Positions 21,515-35,169 of a stretch of DNA of 64,000 bases are shown one piece after another. The stretch's first letter is position 1; each line of letters opens with the position of its first letter. The notes under the pieces are model-generated. The model was not told the DNA's origin. It saw nothing but the letters and a program-made list of their open reading frames with translations, and did not search any database. This stretch comes from Lycocorax pyrrhopterus obiensis (taxonomy: Eukaryota > Chordata > Aves > Passeriformes > Paradisaeidae), in the NCBI GenBank assembly GCA_014706295.1, contig JACSVZ010000022.1, positions 11,178,830-11,242,829 on the forward strand, in the 5' to 3' direction. The position numbers and the translations under genes were made by a program.

Positions 21515-24500
21515 GCAGTGCTGGGTTGGGCTTCATCAGCCAAAATACCTGTGCCTGCCCTCCCAGGCAGCTGGCCTGGGGGTACTTGTGTGCTTCTTTA
21601 TCTTCCTGGTAACTTTCCTATTGGGAAGCAAGTCCCATATTGCATGTCTGCCTTTATTCAGGATGCTGGATGCATCTGGCCACATCTTTTATCTTTTATT
21701 ATGTGCAGTCTGCAAGCTGAGGTGGGTTGTGTGGGGCTTTGTGCTTCCTCTGCTGTGCTCTGATCTACCAAGAGTGAGAAATCAGCGCCGGGGGTTACAC
21801 GTGCAGGCTGCAGATATACATGGAAGGGCAGTTTGTGTTAAATTGCACCAGATTAAAGCATTTCTGTTTGGGAACCCTTGCTCTGGTTTAATTTCATGGA
21901 GCTCTGTGCTCTGAGAGACTCGGTTGCTATGGGGAGCTCGCTGCCTTTGGAGCTAGAGGGATCACTTTGATTATTTACTCCGACCTCCAACGAGGTGTAA
22001 AGTATTCCCTGTAATTCTGCGAGCCCACAGTCCTGCCTGAGCTCCTGCATATGCAGCATCTTAACTTCAACAGTGATGCATGATAGCAAACCCTTGAAAG
22101 ACTTTAAGTTTGGAAATTACCTTTGCAATTTAAACCTGTCTTGTTTCTAGTTCCTATTTTATTTCCCTTCAGTTTCCAGTGCCAGGGGCTCCTTATGGAT
22201 TTCCCTGCTGCATTAAAAGATATTTGTTATTGGGCAGCACCAGGCAGGGCTGTCCCAGAGAGACTGAAGGGAGGTGACTGGATGGTCTGGGCAAGTAACT
22301 GGGATTCACAGCTGCTTTGGGAAGGGGACAGGTAGGAATGGATGATGAGGGAGTGTGTGAAATAACAAAGGCCAGCTTATTTCTTATTTCATGGACCTCA
22401 GTTCATTGAGTTGTTGATGCTGGACTTTGCGAACGTCCTGGATTTGTGCAAAGGCTCAGCCAGCTCTTGCTCTCTTAAGACTGCTTTGCTTTTTCATCTG
22501 CATTTTTCCTGCCTCTTTAGTGTTGTTACATGGGTGGATAAGCAGTGCCTTGGTTTATCCCTGGTCTTTGGTTGGTTGCTGCGAGGTACCGAGGCTGCTG
22601 CTGTCTGTCACAGCCCAGCGTGGTCCTTTGCCACCCCCTCATTTGCTTCTCAAGGGCAGAGGAGCGTGGCTGGGATGCTGGGGAGCCTCAGGGATGGGGG
22701 ATTGCTCTGCTTTCTCCACCAGCCGATTGCAAGGAGCCATGAGGAGCACAGATTCATCTCCAGGGAGGCGCCTGAAGTGTGGGGAGGACATGGTGCTAAA
22801 ATGGTGGGGAATTCTGAACCCATGTGGGACCCTTGTTAAGTGTTTTCACTCCCTGCTCTCTTTCCCCTCCTGTCCCTGGCTGTTCTTGCAGGACACAGCT
22901 CTGGCCTCAGCAGCTCTGCAGACCCCTCCTGTCACCCAAGGGTGACCCGTGTTTGCTGCCAGCTCCTACTTTGGTGTTAACTCTTAATTAACCCGAACTC
23001 TCCTGGAGGTGTGCAGGAATTTGTGGTGCTGTTGAGGGGCATTTGCATTTGGGGGGTGAGAAAATCGTGTAGCCAGAGGGATGCTGGTGTTTTCCATCAG
23101 GCACTGAGTGCTATCTGTTACTTGCTGCTCTAACTTGATTTGAGGCACTGTGCTGTCAACTCTTTAAATCTGATTAGCACAAGTGTTTCTTCTTCTCCTC
23201 AGCGATTTGCTGTGGTCTTAATGTGATGCCCACTAATGACAGGGGAAGAAGCTAAACCAACTTATTTTCCCATCGAATAAATGGCAACTTGCATTGCTCT
23301 TAGAAACAGTGAATGGAAGAGGAAACCTCCATTGTGGAGGCTGCTTGATGGAGTCAATTAATTCTGACTGCTAGGAGTAGGATAAATTTGGAACAGGGAG
23401 CTGGACATGCACTCACACTCTCCTGAGAGGAGGTGATGGTCTGCTCTGGCTGCTCTTAGTCCTGGCCGGGGAAACTTGGCACTCAGAGGATGTGTGGTTT
23501 GGGACAAGCCAACTCTGGGAGTCACTAGTGACCCATTAACCTCCCAGATTTCTTGTTGGCACCATCCACCTTTGTAGCCCAGCTTGCAGGGGGAAGATGT
23601 GTCCTTGGGGATGTGTTGTGTTATTCCCCAGCTACGGTGCTAGTTCCTCTCTGTCATGGCAGAGCCAGAGCCAACACTATGGGGCTCAGGACCTCTCACT
23701 GCCGAGCAAGGCTTTATTTGGAGACCCACAAATGTTCCTATGACTTCTGGAGTGGTTCCAGAGCGTGTCTGTGCAGCAAAAGGTGAAGCCAGTGCTGACC
23801 ACCCCCTCCAGCTGCGGAGTGCGTCATCAGCTCTGTCTCTGCAAACGGGTGGGAAATGCAAGTCAGATCTCTCTGCCAAAGGCACTGCTCCTGCTTTGCA
23901 TGCGGAGTGCAGGTGCCTAGACAAGGGGGAATGTGGCAGAGGCTTTGAGGTGATGCAGAAAAACCCACTTGGCTTTTTTTTTCTTCAAGTGCCTGTCCTT
24001 TTGGTCCAGAAAAAGTAGGCTGAAACAGGTTTTTTCTTTCTTGATCTTATTTTTCATTCTTGCTGTGTGCGTTTCGCTCCAGGATTTACTACACAGAGCC
24101 CTTCATGCTGTTTCCACAGGCTTATTTAATATCTGGGGTCTGTGGCAGTTCTTCTCTGGCCTATATGTTTTTCTGTTTTTTTTCTCCACACTGCAACTTG
24201 CTATTAAATGTCACTGTGCGCCCTTGAGTGCTTTTGTGGAAGGATCCCACTGATGTGTTCGCTATGATAATCATAACCCTGTGCTAATTGCTTCCATCAC
24301 AGATAACTGTGCTCAGTTCTGAAGCATTTCTCCTTCTCTTTATTCCTTTCTGTCTTCCCCTGTTCCTCCTCCCTCCTGGGCAGCATCCCTGTTCTGTGTT
24401 CCGGTCATGAACGCCACTGAAGAATTGCTCCTTGCTAAAATGTCCCGAGTAAATGGTTTGTAAAGCAGTACCAAGTATTACACATCCCATAGTGAGCCCT

Positions 24501-27500
24501 GCTCAAAATCTGTAATGGTCCCTTGTTGAGGTTTGGGCTGAGGGATCTCTGCAGACTCTGGGATGGCATTTTCCGTAATTGATGTCCCACCGAAGGAGGT
24601 GATTTAATTCTGCCGAAGTCACATTTGTTTTCTACAAATCTCCCAAAGTTCATGAGGCCAATTAATCCAAGGAGATGAGACTTTAATGGCTCTGATGTAT
24701 CATCCTGTGTTGAGCTCATCCCCACGTGCAAGGCAGGGTGATGCATGGGATGATGATGATGATGAAGGCTTTCAGCAGACCCTTGGAGCCCTGCTCTCAG
24801 GCAAGGTAAGATGCTTTGCTCCATATGGACACAGAGTAAGGCCAGGACTGTCCCCATTTGAGAGAATTTGCAGTCCTAAAGTAGGACACAATCCCAGACA
24901 GATTTGCTGTAGAACCTGACTCAAAAATCATCCCATTATAAGCAAATGTAAAAGGCTTCTGAAGAGCAAAGCCTCCACAAGTGGAGTAACATCATGTTAC
25001 ATGTTCCTCTGCTCCCATCTGCTCTAGAGCATTTTTCCCTCTGTATTTTCCAGCTTGGATGATGCCAGCTGGCTGGGGATCCAGGACTGCTGTCAGCTGG
25101 GTGCTGCTGTAGTTTTCTTCATGGAAGAGGCTGAAGGTCAGAGATGTGTAACCTTTACACCCAAACTCTCCCTGGGGGTCCTTCCTACTCAAATCCTCCT
25201 GTTTGCCCTGTTTCTATAAGCTGGTTTCTGTGAGCTGCAACTTAATCAGGATGTTAATTTTAACCTTTTCTTGAAGGATTATGTTCCACCCTGCTTAGCT
25301 CCCAGAAATGCTGACACCCCATGGGCATTCCCTGGAACCAAATGTTTTTCTCTCTTCAAACTTTTCCTTGTCTTTGCAGTTCTGCCTTGTTACTTCTTTC
25401 TAATGGCACCAACACAAATCCTGGGGCTTACTGAATAACTTTGCTATGTGCTGGAATTAATAATTAATAATAGGCATCTGTCAGCTGGAAACTGCATTAT
25501 TCAAAGAGGGATGATGTGGGTGGGCAGCTGCTCTCACTGGTGGAACATCTCTCCCGTAGCATCATGTCACAGCATTAGGGGAGAGCTGGGTGATGTGCTG
25601 GGTATCAGTGGGTGTGTGGGAAGGATGCAGGTAGTGATTCAGCCCTGTGAAAACACGCCTTGCCTGCTGCCAGTACCCGATTCTGGGGAGAAGGGTAGGA
25701 GGGATGGGTGTGAATCTCCCAGGGCTTTGTCAGGATATTGGGAAGTCAATGGGACAGAAGGGAAGAGCTGCCAAGGCAGAGTCTGCTCTGCTTTCCAGGC
25801 TCTGCTGCTGTGACTCAGGGGGTTGGATCACAGGTTTGCCTAAGCGACAGCTTTTTGCAGCTTTTGTTCTCCTAACTTAGGTGGCTCATTTGTTTCCCAG
25901 AGGGTTTTTCTGGGATTTTACCTCCTGCTGTTTCCCCGGGGGTTTTTCAGTGACTCCTCCATGGTGTCCTGCAATGCTGGAGCAGCCTGGGGTGACCCAC
26001 AGTGAGGGAAGAGCACAAGGTTTCCCTGATGTTTGGTATGGTGAGGACAGGACGCCCGGAAAAGAGGATGCTCAATGTTTGCTTCAAGAAGTAACTGGGA
26101 AAAAGATGCTGATGGATGGTAGTGTTTTGGAAATATTTTTCCCTCTCAGGGGCTTTTTATAAAGTAAGAGCAGGATAAGCATCACCTCCTGGTGCCAAGG
26201 GCGGCTTCTCTTTAGCAAGGAGCACTGCCACTGCCACGGGGTGACATTTCAGCATGGCAACAGCATGGTTCAAAATAGTAATGAGGATATAACTGTTGTT
26301 TGCACAGATGAATGTAGAAAGTGATGTGAAATGGCAAGAAACCCATTTGTCTGGAAACACAGGTTTCTTAGCACCCACTTAAGCCCTCTGACATATGACA
26401 TTTCTTCCTCTGAGCTTCAAAGGAAGTGAAGGCTGTGGAAAGCAGGTTGACTACCACGGGAAGAAGAAATGTGTCTCTAGATTAGAGCTGTCAGTCCACA
26501 TTTGCTTTTTGCTGTGGAAAGGATGAGTTTGCCCAGGGGGCTGTGGGAACTTCCCTCTTTGTCCCTGCCTGGCCTCGCCAGGCAGGAGGATGCTGAGGAT
26601 GGGCATGGATGGAAGGCCTAAATTTTACCGTTTTCCTCGCCACCATTGCAGTTAGTAAACACCATCTGCCTGCCAGTTTTTCTGGTGGAAACTGTTCAGG
26701 AAAAATGCTGTAAAAAAAAAAAATGCAGTTGCACAGAAGTGAAGATTTCAAATGGGTGCTTTCTACTTTTTTCATCAGCTGTTGCTGTCTTGTGAAGTAC
26801 CAGTTACTAATTAGCCCTCGTATCTCATTAAAATCGTAGTGGGTTTTTTTACCTACTGAAATTTTGTAAATAGCCTTTATTCTGGTCTTTAATGCTCAGT
26901 GATTGAAGTATTTATTGGATGCCACTTATGCAGCTCTGTGCCTGCATTCATTTTCTTCTTAAGACATTTACTAAACCACTGCTTAGAATTACTCCAGCCC
27001 ATCTGGCATATTAAGTGTTTGTGCAGAGTGTACCCGACTTTCCCATCCACTTCCTCTATTAATATTAAATATTCTGGGGAATTGAATTTTTTTCCCCCTC
27101 CTTGCCATCTGATCTTCGTGGCTGTAATGGCATATTTGGGTGGAAATGTGGCTCTAGCAGTGGAGTGTGAGCTCAGGGGTCAGGAGGTGGCTGTTGGAGG
27201 TGAGGTCAAGGTGTCCTGTTCTGCACGGCAACAGAGATTGCAGCAGGCAGATGGCTCTGGTACTGGCTATCCTCAAAGCCAAGGATATCAAAGTCAAAAG
27301 ATATTATTCCACCTGATCCTGGCATAGCAGGGAAGGGGCTCCTGGAGGCAGGGATTTAATTCCACCCCGCCAGCCGTGTCGGCTCTGAAAGCTGCCCTGC
27401 ATCCCCAGGGAGCAGCGAGGATGGAAGCATTGGAAATGAGCTGCCCTGGCAGAGCTCTGTGGGGAAGCACTTGTAGGAAACCTGACTGCATTAGGCATGA

Positions 27501-30500
27501 CAGCGACACGGTTTTACTGCTGTAGCCAGCCTCGCAAACAAAAAGGAGAGCAGAACACGTCACTTGCCTGGTGATTATCCAAAGCTGGCTGAACCCTGTG
27601 CCAGCAACAAAATCAGGGCTAAGAAAGGATTTAAGTGGCAGTAAAATATTCACGGTGGGGTCGAGGGCGGAAGGCATTTATTAGCTCTGAAGAGGATCTC
27701 CTGCAATAAAGAGGGGTCTGGCTTTATAGCTCTTCCCGTTAGATGGGAAAGGGTGCTGCTTGGACAATCCCAGCCTTAAACCTGTCTGCCTGGAGACAGA
27801 AATAGGAGACACTGAAGAGGAGGGTTTACAGAATTCTTGCTCTGGGATGTTGTACAGTCCTTATAGCTGCACTGTGTCTGGCTTGGAATGTTGATAAGAC
27901 AATGTTGCCGTATCTGTTTTCCATTATCTATTTTTTTCTTTCTATCCTTTCCACAGGATGAGAAGAAGCGAGAATTTATGGAAGGTGAAAGCACATGGAA
28001 TTTTTTCCCCTCGGAGGTGGCTGTGATCCTGCATGTGTGCTGCTGTGCAAGATACCAGGACCTGGTGAAGAAGTGGCTCTTCCCTGAGCCAGCAGCCGCC
28101 AGGGTGACCCCTGAGGTCCCTCACCAGGCACTGGGAGCCTTTGACTCCTGCCTTTCATCTCCATGGCAGGTGCTCTCCTTACCCCCTAACAAAGTGGACT
28201 CTGCTACTTCTGGAGGTCATTGGGAGCTTGGCTTTTTCTCTCAGCCAGCTGGGTTGAGGGAATCTGAGGGGAGACACAGCATTACAGACTTGTGTAGGTG
28301 CTGGCACACACTTATCAGCATAAACTCAGTGTATATAATTTATGTTGATCCAAACAAGGCTGCAGAGATGCAGATCAGCTGTCTCATGCCTCATTAACAT
28401 GCTCCAAACCTGCCTGTGCTGCTCTCAGCAGCAGCAGCACCACCCCTGGGACCCGTGGGGGATGCGTGGTGCTGTGATCCTGGCAGGAGGTGAGGCTCTA
28501 GGGCTTGTTTTGGGGTGAAGCTTAGATTCTGGCCAGGATTTCACTTTGCAATGGGGCTGTGGTGGGTGTGAAGTCAGCAATGGTGTAAGTGTGTGTTTGT
28601 GGAATTCCTGCCCCAAAAAGACCTTCTCCTGTCTCCAGCCATGCCCTGAGAGTGATCTCCTTGGGAGGGCAGAGCTGACCCATTTAGTGCTGTGCTCCTC
28701 TGTGTTGCTTCCTATGTTTTCTTTCTCATGGCATTTTTTTTTCCTGAAAATATGGAAAAGGAGGGAAACCCCTTCAAGCTCTCTGCATGGAGTCTGTGTT
28801 TTGATCTCACTTTGGGGATCTGCAGCTCTCTTCCCACTGCTTCCCCTTCCAAGCCCCTGGGGACCCAGCATCCTGGGTTTTGGAGACCCTGAGCAGCATT
28901 GCCTGGTGCAAACCCCATTCACACTGCCCAACCCAGCCTCAATTTGCTGATATTCCTAAACAAAGCAGTGCAGAACTACCATGCAACTGCAGAGTCCTAT
29001 GGAAATCCTGCTTTTTCTTCCCAAAATAGCAAAGACAATGTTTAGCAATAATAATTCCTCTGCAATGGGAGTGACTGAGACGAGCATCTCCTGGTGAGAG
29101 AGACAAACGCGGTGTTTCAGACAAAAGGAGACGTTTCCTTTCCTTCCAGAACTGCAGCCTGTGTTTTGCAAGTTAAATTGCTGCAGTTTGGTTGGAATCC
29201 ACCTGGTGACGAGCTGGTGATTTGGTGACACACTGCTCCGAATGGCACACCCCTACTTCTGGTATTTCTGAATTACTTGCCTATTAGAAATTAATCCCGA
29301 AGAAGGGCAAACGCTCAGCGTGCTGACAGCCTGAAGGTTCACTGCCACCCCTTCGGTAATTATGAATTTGGCAGGTTTGTGGGAAGGGGAGTGCAGGAAA
29401 GCCTTGAGTGAGATGTTGCCCTCCCTGATGCTCTGAGGGCCCAGGGGAGCTTGCACAGGGGAAAAAACACTCTTTTGATCATCTGGATGTGGTGATTTCT
29501 GCCGTGTGGGTGGCAGGTGGGCACAGAGGTGGTGCAGAGCCCTCCTCCATCTGTGCTGGATGGGAGCCGGGGGGGTCTCTTCCCAGATTTTGCTGACAAT
29601 GTGTCTCCCCGAACTTGCCAAGGCAACAGAAGGGAAAATTAATCACAGGGAAGGCTGCTTGGAGCTGTGCTGGGAAACAGGCAGAAGTGACTCGCTGTGT
29701 TGGTTTCATTGGTACAATGTTCTAAATTGAATTTTAACCACTTCCATTGCTTTTCTCTCTCTAGAGGTAGATCTACCCTGAGGCAGGGATGCCAGCCTAT
29801 CCTGTGTCCTCACCTCTGCCAAGCAGGATCCTTCCTGGAAGCAACTGGAAGTTTCTAATTCCCATCTTTTCCCCTCTTTAGCTGCTGGTTTCTTTGCAAC
29901 CTCCTGTGGGAATCACCTCTGTGGGTATTTGCAAAGGCACATTTGTCTTTGTTCCCTGCTTATGTTCCTTTGCTTCCAGGCACTTCTGTGTCCCCCTGGA
30001 TCTCTCCAGCTGCCCTCCTGGCCAGGGAAGTGCTCCTGATGCAGAGGGAAAAATCCCTGCTGATGGGTAGTGATGAACATGTCCTCATCCACACTTTTCC
30101 ATTGTGTAAGACACGGCAGCCCAAATTGCTGGCAGATTTTTGGGTCTGAAGGAAGTTATCTCCTTAATTGCTCCTGTCTGGAAAATTGCATATGGTGATA
30201 TTTCCAGCTTGCAGCTCCCTGCACCCTGTGGTGACTCTCATGCAGGCTGGGTGCAGCCAGATTTGCTCCTGACATACTTTGTCACCTCCTCAAGCTGCTC
30301 CTCACAAGCTCAGCAGTTCAAATGTGCCTTTCAGTGAAAAATGCCAGGAGGAAACTGAAGTGTTTTTCCTCTTTTCTAATCAAAGTCGAGGGGTTTTCAC
30401 CCAAACATGTGCCTGTCATCTGGAGTTATGAGAAGCTGCAGCATGACTTGGTGCTCAGCAGATGCTGGGCAGTGCTTGGTGCAGTGATCCACCTTGCTGG

Positions 30501-31301
30501 AACTGCTGAAACCTCATGACATCAACTGAAAATGGGCCAAGAAAAATACATTTCTGTTATTTAACTTATATATTTGCACTGGAATGTCACCCCTGTTTTT
30601 ATTTCATCACTTTCTGACTTAGTGCTCCAGAGTTTGGCTGTTTGGTGCCATCAGTGGTCAAACAGCTGGAGGCTGAAAGTCTGCTCATGGCAGTGCAATA
30701 AAAACCCTCAGCTGGACAAGCCCAGTGTCTTGATTTCATCAGGAATGGCACCAGGAGACACCTTCAAGAGAAAGGAACGTGCTGGAGGGGAGCTGCAGGT
30801 ACGTGTGGGGCTGCAGGTGCTGAACCAAACCATAAGGTTGGATGATCAGAGGCATGGGATGTGCTGGGCTTGCCACACCAACCTGTCTCAGTCATTGCTA
30901 TTAAAATGAGACTTAGCATTTTTCTCACCTCACATAGCTTTATTTGGGATGCACAAGCTAAAGCTGGAGCTGTTTCCAGCTGTCTCAAGAGAACCTGCCT
31001 TTGAGAAAACCCAGTTTGGAACAAGATGTGCACATGACAGCTGCCTGTCTCTGGGTTTTAGACAGCTGCTCATCAACTTAATGGCAATAAATGAACTCCC
31101 AGGTGGCCTTAATGGTGTCTTTGGGATGTCCCTGTGCTTAGGAGCTGCTTGGGTAGCCGTGTTTCTCTCTATTTTTGGTGATCAGACTTCTAAAATAGCC
31201 TGTTTGCCCCGCAGCTCTGAGGCTGGGTGGGTTGGGAGTGCTGCATGGCCCCTGAACTTTGCTGGGCAGTGGCTCAGCCGTAAAGGGATGAAAAATATGC
31301 G
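21515..31301. other. Non-coding unique sequence, no gene seen
   Basis: No exon or RNA gene can be supported. The region includes a GAT repeat at 24.75 kb, an A12 run at 26712-26723 and an exact POU octamer ATTTGCAT near 23042. A strong pyrimidine tract ending in CAG occurs at 27957, ahead of a frame left open for some 150 codons. Stretches near 21.9-22.1 kb and 27 kb have conserved-element texture (AT-rich with preserved CpG), untestable here. Confidence 0.6.
24749..24765 (+). repeat. (GAT)5 microsatellite
   Basis: Five GAT units plus GA. On plus it gives a run of Asp codons in a short frame that ends at a donor-like AAGGTAAGA (24803-24811). Poly-Asp from a microsatellite is not evidence of an exon. 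Confidence 0.85.
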
Positions 31302-31412
31302 GTCATTGAATAGAACCATTAAAGACCTCCAAGAGCATTAAGTCCAGCCTGTGGCTGAATAGCTCTGCTAAACCATGTTAAACCGGTAAGTGCACCAGTC
31401 ATAGATGTTGAT
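31302..31412 (-). mobile_element. Degraded CR1 LINE 3' fragment
   Basis: The left edge is a decayed CR1 3' tail (TCATTGAATAGAACCATT). AGACCTCCAAGAGCATTAAG, TCCAGCC and CTAAACCATGTTAA follow, matching the order seen in the copy at 13.87 kb. Divergence is high, so this is an old insertion of that older subfamily. The sense strand is minus. The right limit is approximate. Confidence 0.65.
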
Positions 31413-32941
31413 AAAATCCTCTACATCAGCCCTGCTCTGGTTTAAACACACAGGAATTGTGTTTACATCCTATGGCATCATCCCTTCGGCGATACAGGCT
31501 GGTTACAGCGGCAGGAGCAGGAAGAGCCTTGGATGGGACAGAAACCCGCAGCTTGGTGGGGTTTTAGGGGAATCGTGTCTCCATGGGATGTGGGGCTGGA
31601 GTTTCCTACTGCTCTTGTGGCTCTTGGCAATGCCTGCCAGGAGGAGCAGACAGCATCTGGAGCGCTGAGCACAAACACAGCCAGGGTGGGTTGACTCACG
31701 CCTGGTGGTGTTACTTGCCATGTGTTATAATCACCGAGAAATGCTTTGCCTGTGGTATCATTTTCTTTAAATATATCATTAGGGAAAATGACAGCCCAAA
31801 TTGTGGGAAGATGTTAATGGCTCTGGAGTGGCAGACAGATTGCAGAAAATAGTTCCCTGCAAACACGTTGCAGGTGGGAGCTGGGAGAGGAGGAAGGGAG
31901 ATGGGATGGGCATGTGTGAGCAGGCACAGGGGCAGAGATGGAGTGGGACAGCCCTGTTCCCTCCAGCATGTGGAAAACCTTCTGTGCCTCTGCTGCTTTT
32001 CCTTGGGAGACTTTCGAGGGAGTGGGGTGAGGATTGGGCAGTGCAGGATCAGCGGAAAGAAACAAGGTTTGTTTAAGCACTGTGTGATGGAGAAGTGCCT
32101 TGGCAAAGCACAGCTGGGATGGAGCTGGAATCTCTATCCTGCTGCCCCAGGCTCGGTGCTTGGCATGAGGCTTGTGGTCCTGCCCCTCTGCTACCCCTTA
32201 CAGGAGGTCTGGCTCTCCTCTTCCTGCTCTGTCAGAAAGTCCTTGTGGTTCCCAGCCTGCTGAGACGAAGCTCCTGGTGCACAGCGCCAGGACTCTTTCC
32301 ACCCCTTGCGTGAGTTCTGCTGCCTCCTTTTTTTTTATTGTGTGAAGAACAGCAAGGAACAGAATGAGGTTTGAACTTTGCATCTCTCAAACTTTGTTGT
32401 TTTTCATCAGCTCTATGACCTCAAAATTTTATATTTCTGCTGAATCTCTGTAAGAGACAATAAAAAAGAATGACCTTTAATTTCCATGCAGCAGCCCGCA
32501 GTTCCCAGGGATGCTGCACCAACGCTGTGTATCCTGGTGGATAAAGGTCTTCTGTCTTGTTCTTCAAAGAATTTGTGCTTAAATCTTCTTGCACTGGAAT
32601 TTTTACCAAAATTATTCCTCTCTGAGAGCACTTAGCAGTGAGAGTTGCTCTCACATCGAGACATTAATTGCCTCAACCCGCTGGCTGCTCAGAGCAAATG
32701 TTGAGGGCTGTGGGGAGCCCAGCGGTGCCCTTTGCATCAGAGGAGTGGTGTGGAGATGGAGGGAGGCTCTTCTGAAGGAAGAAACCTGTGGAAATGGTGG
32801 TGCTTCAGCTAAACTCGCAGTCCTGAGCCTGCCCAGAGGTGAGGACAGCAGGATCCACGTTACTGGGAGTGCCAAAGCCATTTCTGCTGGTGGCACAGCC
32901 ACCCCATGCCCTTGTACAGAGTCCCTCCCCAGGTAGGAGCA

Positions 32942-32997
32942 CCTTTAGGTACTGGAAGGTGCTCTAAGGTCTTCCCAGAGTGTTTTTTCTCCAGGAT
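32942..32997 (-). mobile_element. Short CR1 LINE scrap
   Basis: About 55 bp match the internal CR1 segment CCTTTAGGTACTGGAAGGTG with CTCTAAGGTCTTCCCAGAG and a TTCTCCAGG follow-on. The flanks do not extend the match clearly. Orientation is as for the other copies (sense on minus). It is an isolated remnant. Confidence 0.75.
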
Positions 32998-35140
32998 TCC
33001 CAAGGTTTCCCCTCAGGGAGGTGGGAATGACTGCCCTGTCCCTGGCTTCCCAGGGGCCACACGGTGGGGTGTGGTGGAGGGGCCAAGAGAGAACAGGGTG
33101 CCGAGTGAGGAGACGGAGGTGGTGGGGAGATGGTGGCTGTGTGTGGCACATCCTGGCATCTTCCAACCATCCCTTTACCCGTTTAAGTGGAAAACTGCTT
33201 TTTGCTCTTCAATCCCCAAGTGGAAAGGGCAGAATATTCCATTGCTGCACGCAGCATAGGCCGAGAGTGGGCAAGAATGGGAGGCAGAGCAGTGCACCCA
33301 CCCAGAGGAATTTAAGGGGTTTAGTTTTAGTTTCTCCAATTATTTCTTTGCATATTTATGTTTCTGAGACTGTCACACTGCTCCTGGCACTGCTCTGGGG
33401 TGAAGGGCAAATTTATGGCTCCACTGAGGGGAATGTGCCCATGCCTTCCTCCAATGTGTCTGGTTCTGGGGTAGGAATATTTATAACCCACAGCCAGCCT
33501 GAATCATGTCCTTGCTTTCGATGGTGCTTCCGGGGTTTCCAGCTCTCCAGGGAAGAGGGGGACCCACTGTGCCACTTCCAGCAGGGCAGATGGAGAGAAA
33601 AGGGATTTATTTACTATGAACAAGCCGGAAACACCCCCACATGCTCCCCTCTGCCAGCAGCGGCAGTTGGGAATGAAAAACACTTAAAAATGATGGAATT
33701 GGTTGACTGTCATTAATGTTTTATCTCCTCCATGACTGCTGTGTGGAAATGTTGTTTTGGGCTAGCGGTGCTCCCAGGCAGGGAGCTTCCAAAGGGATAA
33801 ATCAATGGGATAAATCAGATCCTGTTCGTGGTGTGGGGCCCTGAGGAGATTTTGTGGCTGTTTTCTTAGTTTTCAGTTGTTTCTTCTTCAAATTGAAAGA
33901 AGAATTAATTAATGAAATTTACTTTAAAAAGGATTTTCTTCTAAAGCCAGTAAGAATTTAAGTGAAGTAGCATTGAATCGTCCTGGCTGATATGGGAGGG
34001 ATGGATTCATCACAAGAAAAGTGCTTCCTTCACAAGGGCTGATAAACAGCCTGTAACGTGAATATTTTCACACATTCAAGTGAGGTCTGACCCTCTGAGA
34101 GGTTTTCCTTAACACGGATCTGTGAATAAAATGACATTTCTGTAAAGCTACAAAAATAAATAATCACCCAGCAGGAATCTCATCTTCCAACTCAGACAGA
34201 AAAAAAGGGTATTTCTTGAACAGAATTTGAAACACCTGAAAAGTTAAGGAAAAAAGGGTCAGTTGTGTGGAACCAGCTGGCAAATCAAGACGGGGGAAGG
34301 CTCAGATGGTCCCACCTGCGCCAGATTCTTGTTGCTCTTCTGAGCTGGTGAAGCTGGAAATAATTACAATAAATGTGAAAAGCTGGTGCTGGGAAGGAGA
34401 TGGGCTGGGTGGCCTGAGGGAACGTTCCATCCCTGGAGACATTGCTCACCACGCAGGTATGATGTGTGAGAGGTGTGAGTGTGGAAAAGCTGCCCTTGCC
34501 TCAGCTATTTTTATGTGCGTTGGTTTACGGCTCTAATTCCACCTTAATTTTCCTTTGGCAGTTCTTCATGCCTGGTGTTTGATGCAGCAGGCGTGAGATG
34601 CTCTTTGATGCAATTACAGCTCCGGAGCTGGAGCGGGCTGGAACACCTGATTTAAATTCCAAGCCTACTGTGAGACAGATGAAAGCAGTCACTTGGATAG
34701 CTGCCGGCTCCTGAGTTTTGCCTCTGCTATCAGTGCAGGATCTTGGATTTGCTCCTTGGCTGGATGATATCACCACGAACCCAGCTCGAGGCTGCCTAGT
34801 GGGGTTTTTAGTGGGTTTTTTTTCAGTCTTTCTGGTACTTAACTGCAGTTAAAAAGCATCAAATGCTGTCTCTGGGTGAGGGAAAGCCTGGTTGATGAAA
34901 TGTGTGTTCTTTTGCTCTTGGGCAAGTGTCTGTTGTGACAGCCAACAAAGCTACATGGAGGTCAGTTCCTCAGGTACCCAACTGCAGGAGAGCCAGAAAA
35001 ATGGATGGGATATGAGGTTGGTTAGTTCTGCTCTGAAGCTGAAAGGAAAATCCTCATCAGGGGATGGGATTGGTGAACAATTACCCCCATGTCCAGTGCT
35101 CATCCTGGAAGAAATAACTTAGAGCTGAAACATGATTTGT

Positions 35141-35169
35141 AGATAAATTAGTGATAAACCGATTATCAC
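35141..35169. promoter_or_regulatory. GATA-motif cluster with inverted pair
   Basis: AGATAA (35141-35146) is followed by a perfect 7-bp inverted repeat: GTGATAA (35151-35157), a 5-nt spacer, and TTATCAC (35163-35169). This places three WGATAR-type GATA-factor sites within 29 bp, two of them facing each other. GATA factors can use paired palindromic sites through both zinc fingers. Function here is inference. Confidence 0.35.

Noticed and set aside
24686..24811. Poly-Asp frame ending at a consensus donor AAGGTAAGA
   Set aside because: The Asp run is the GAT microsatellite, there is no good upstream acceptor for a sensible exon, and no conserved peptide is seen.
33021..33716. 231-codon plus frame
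   Set aside because: No recognisable motif, opposite strand is also open over its left part, and a CR1 scrap lies just upstream. No splice or promoter support.
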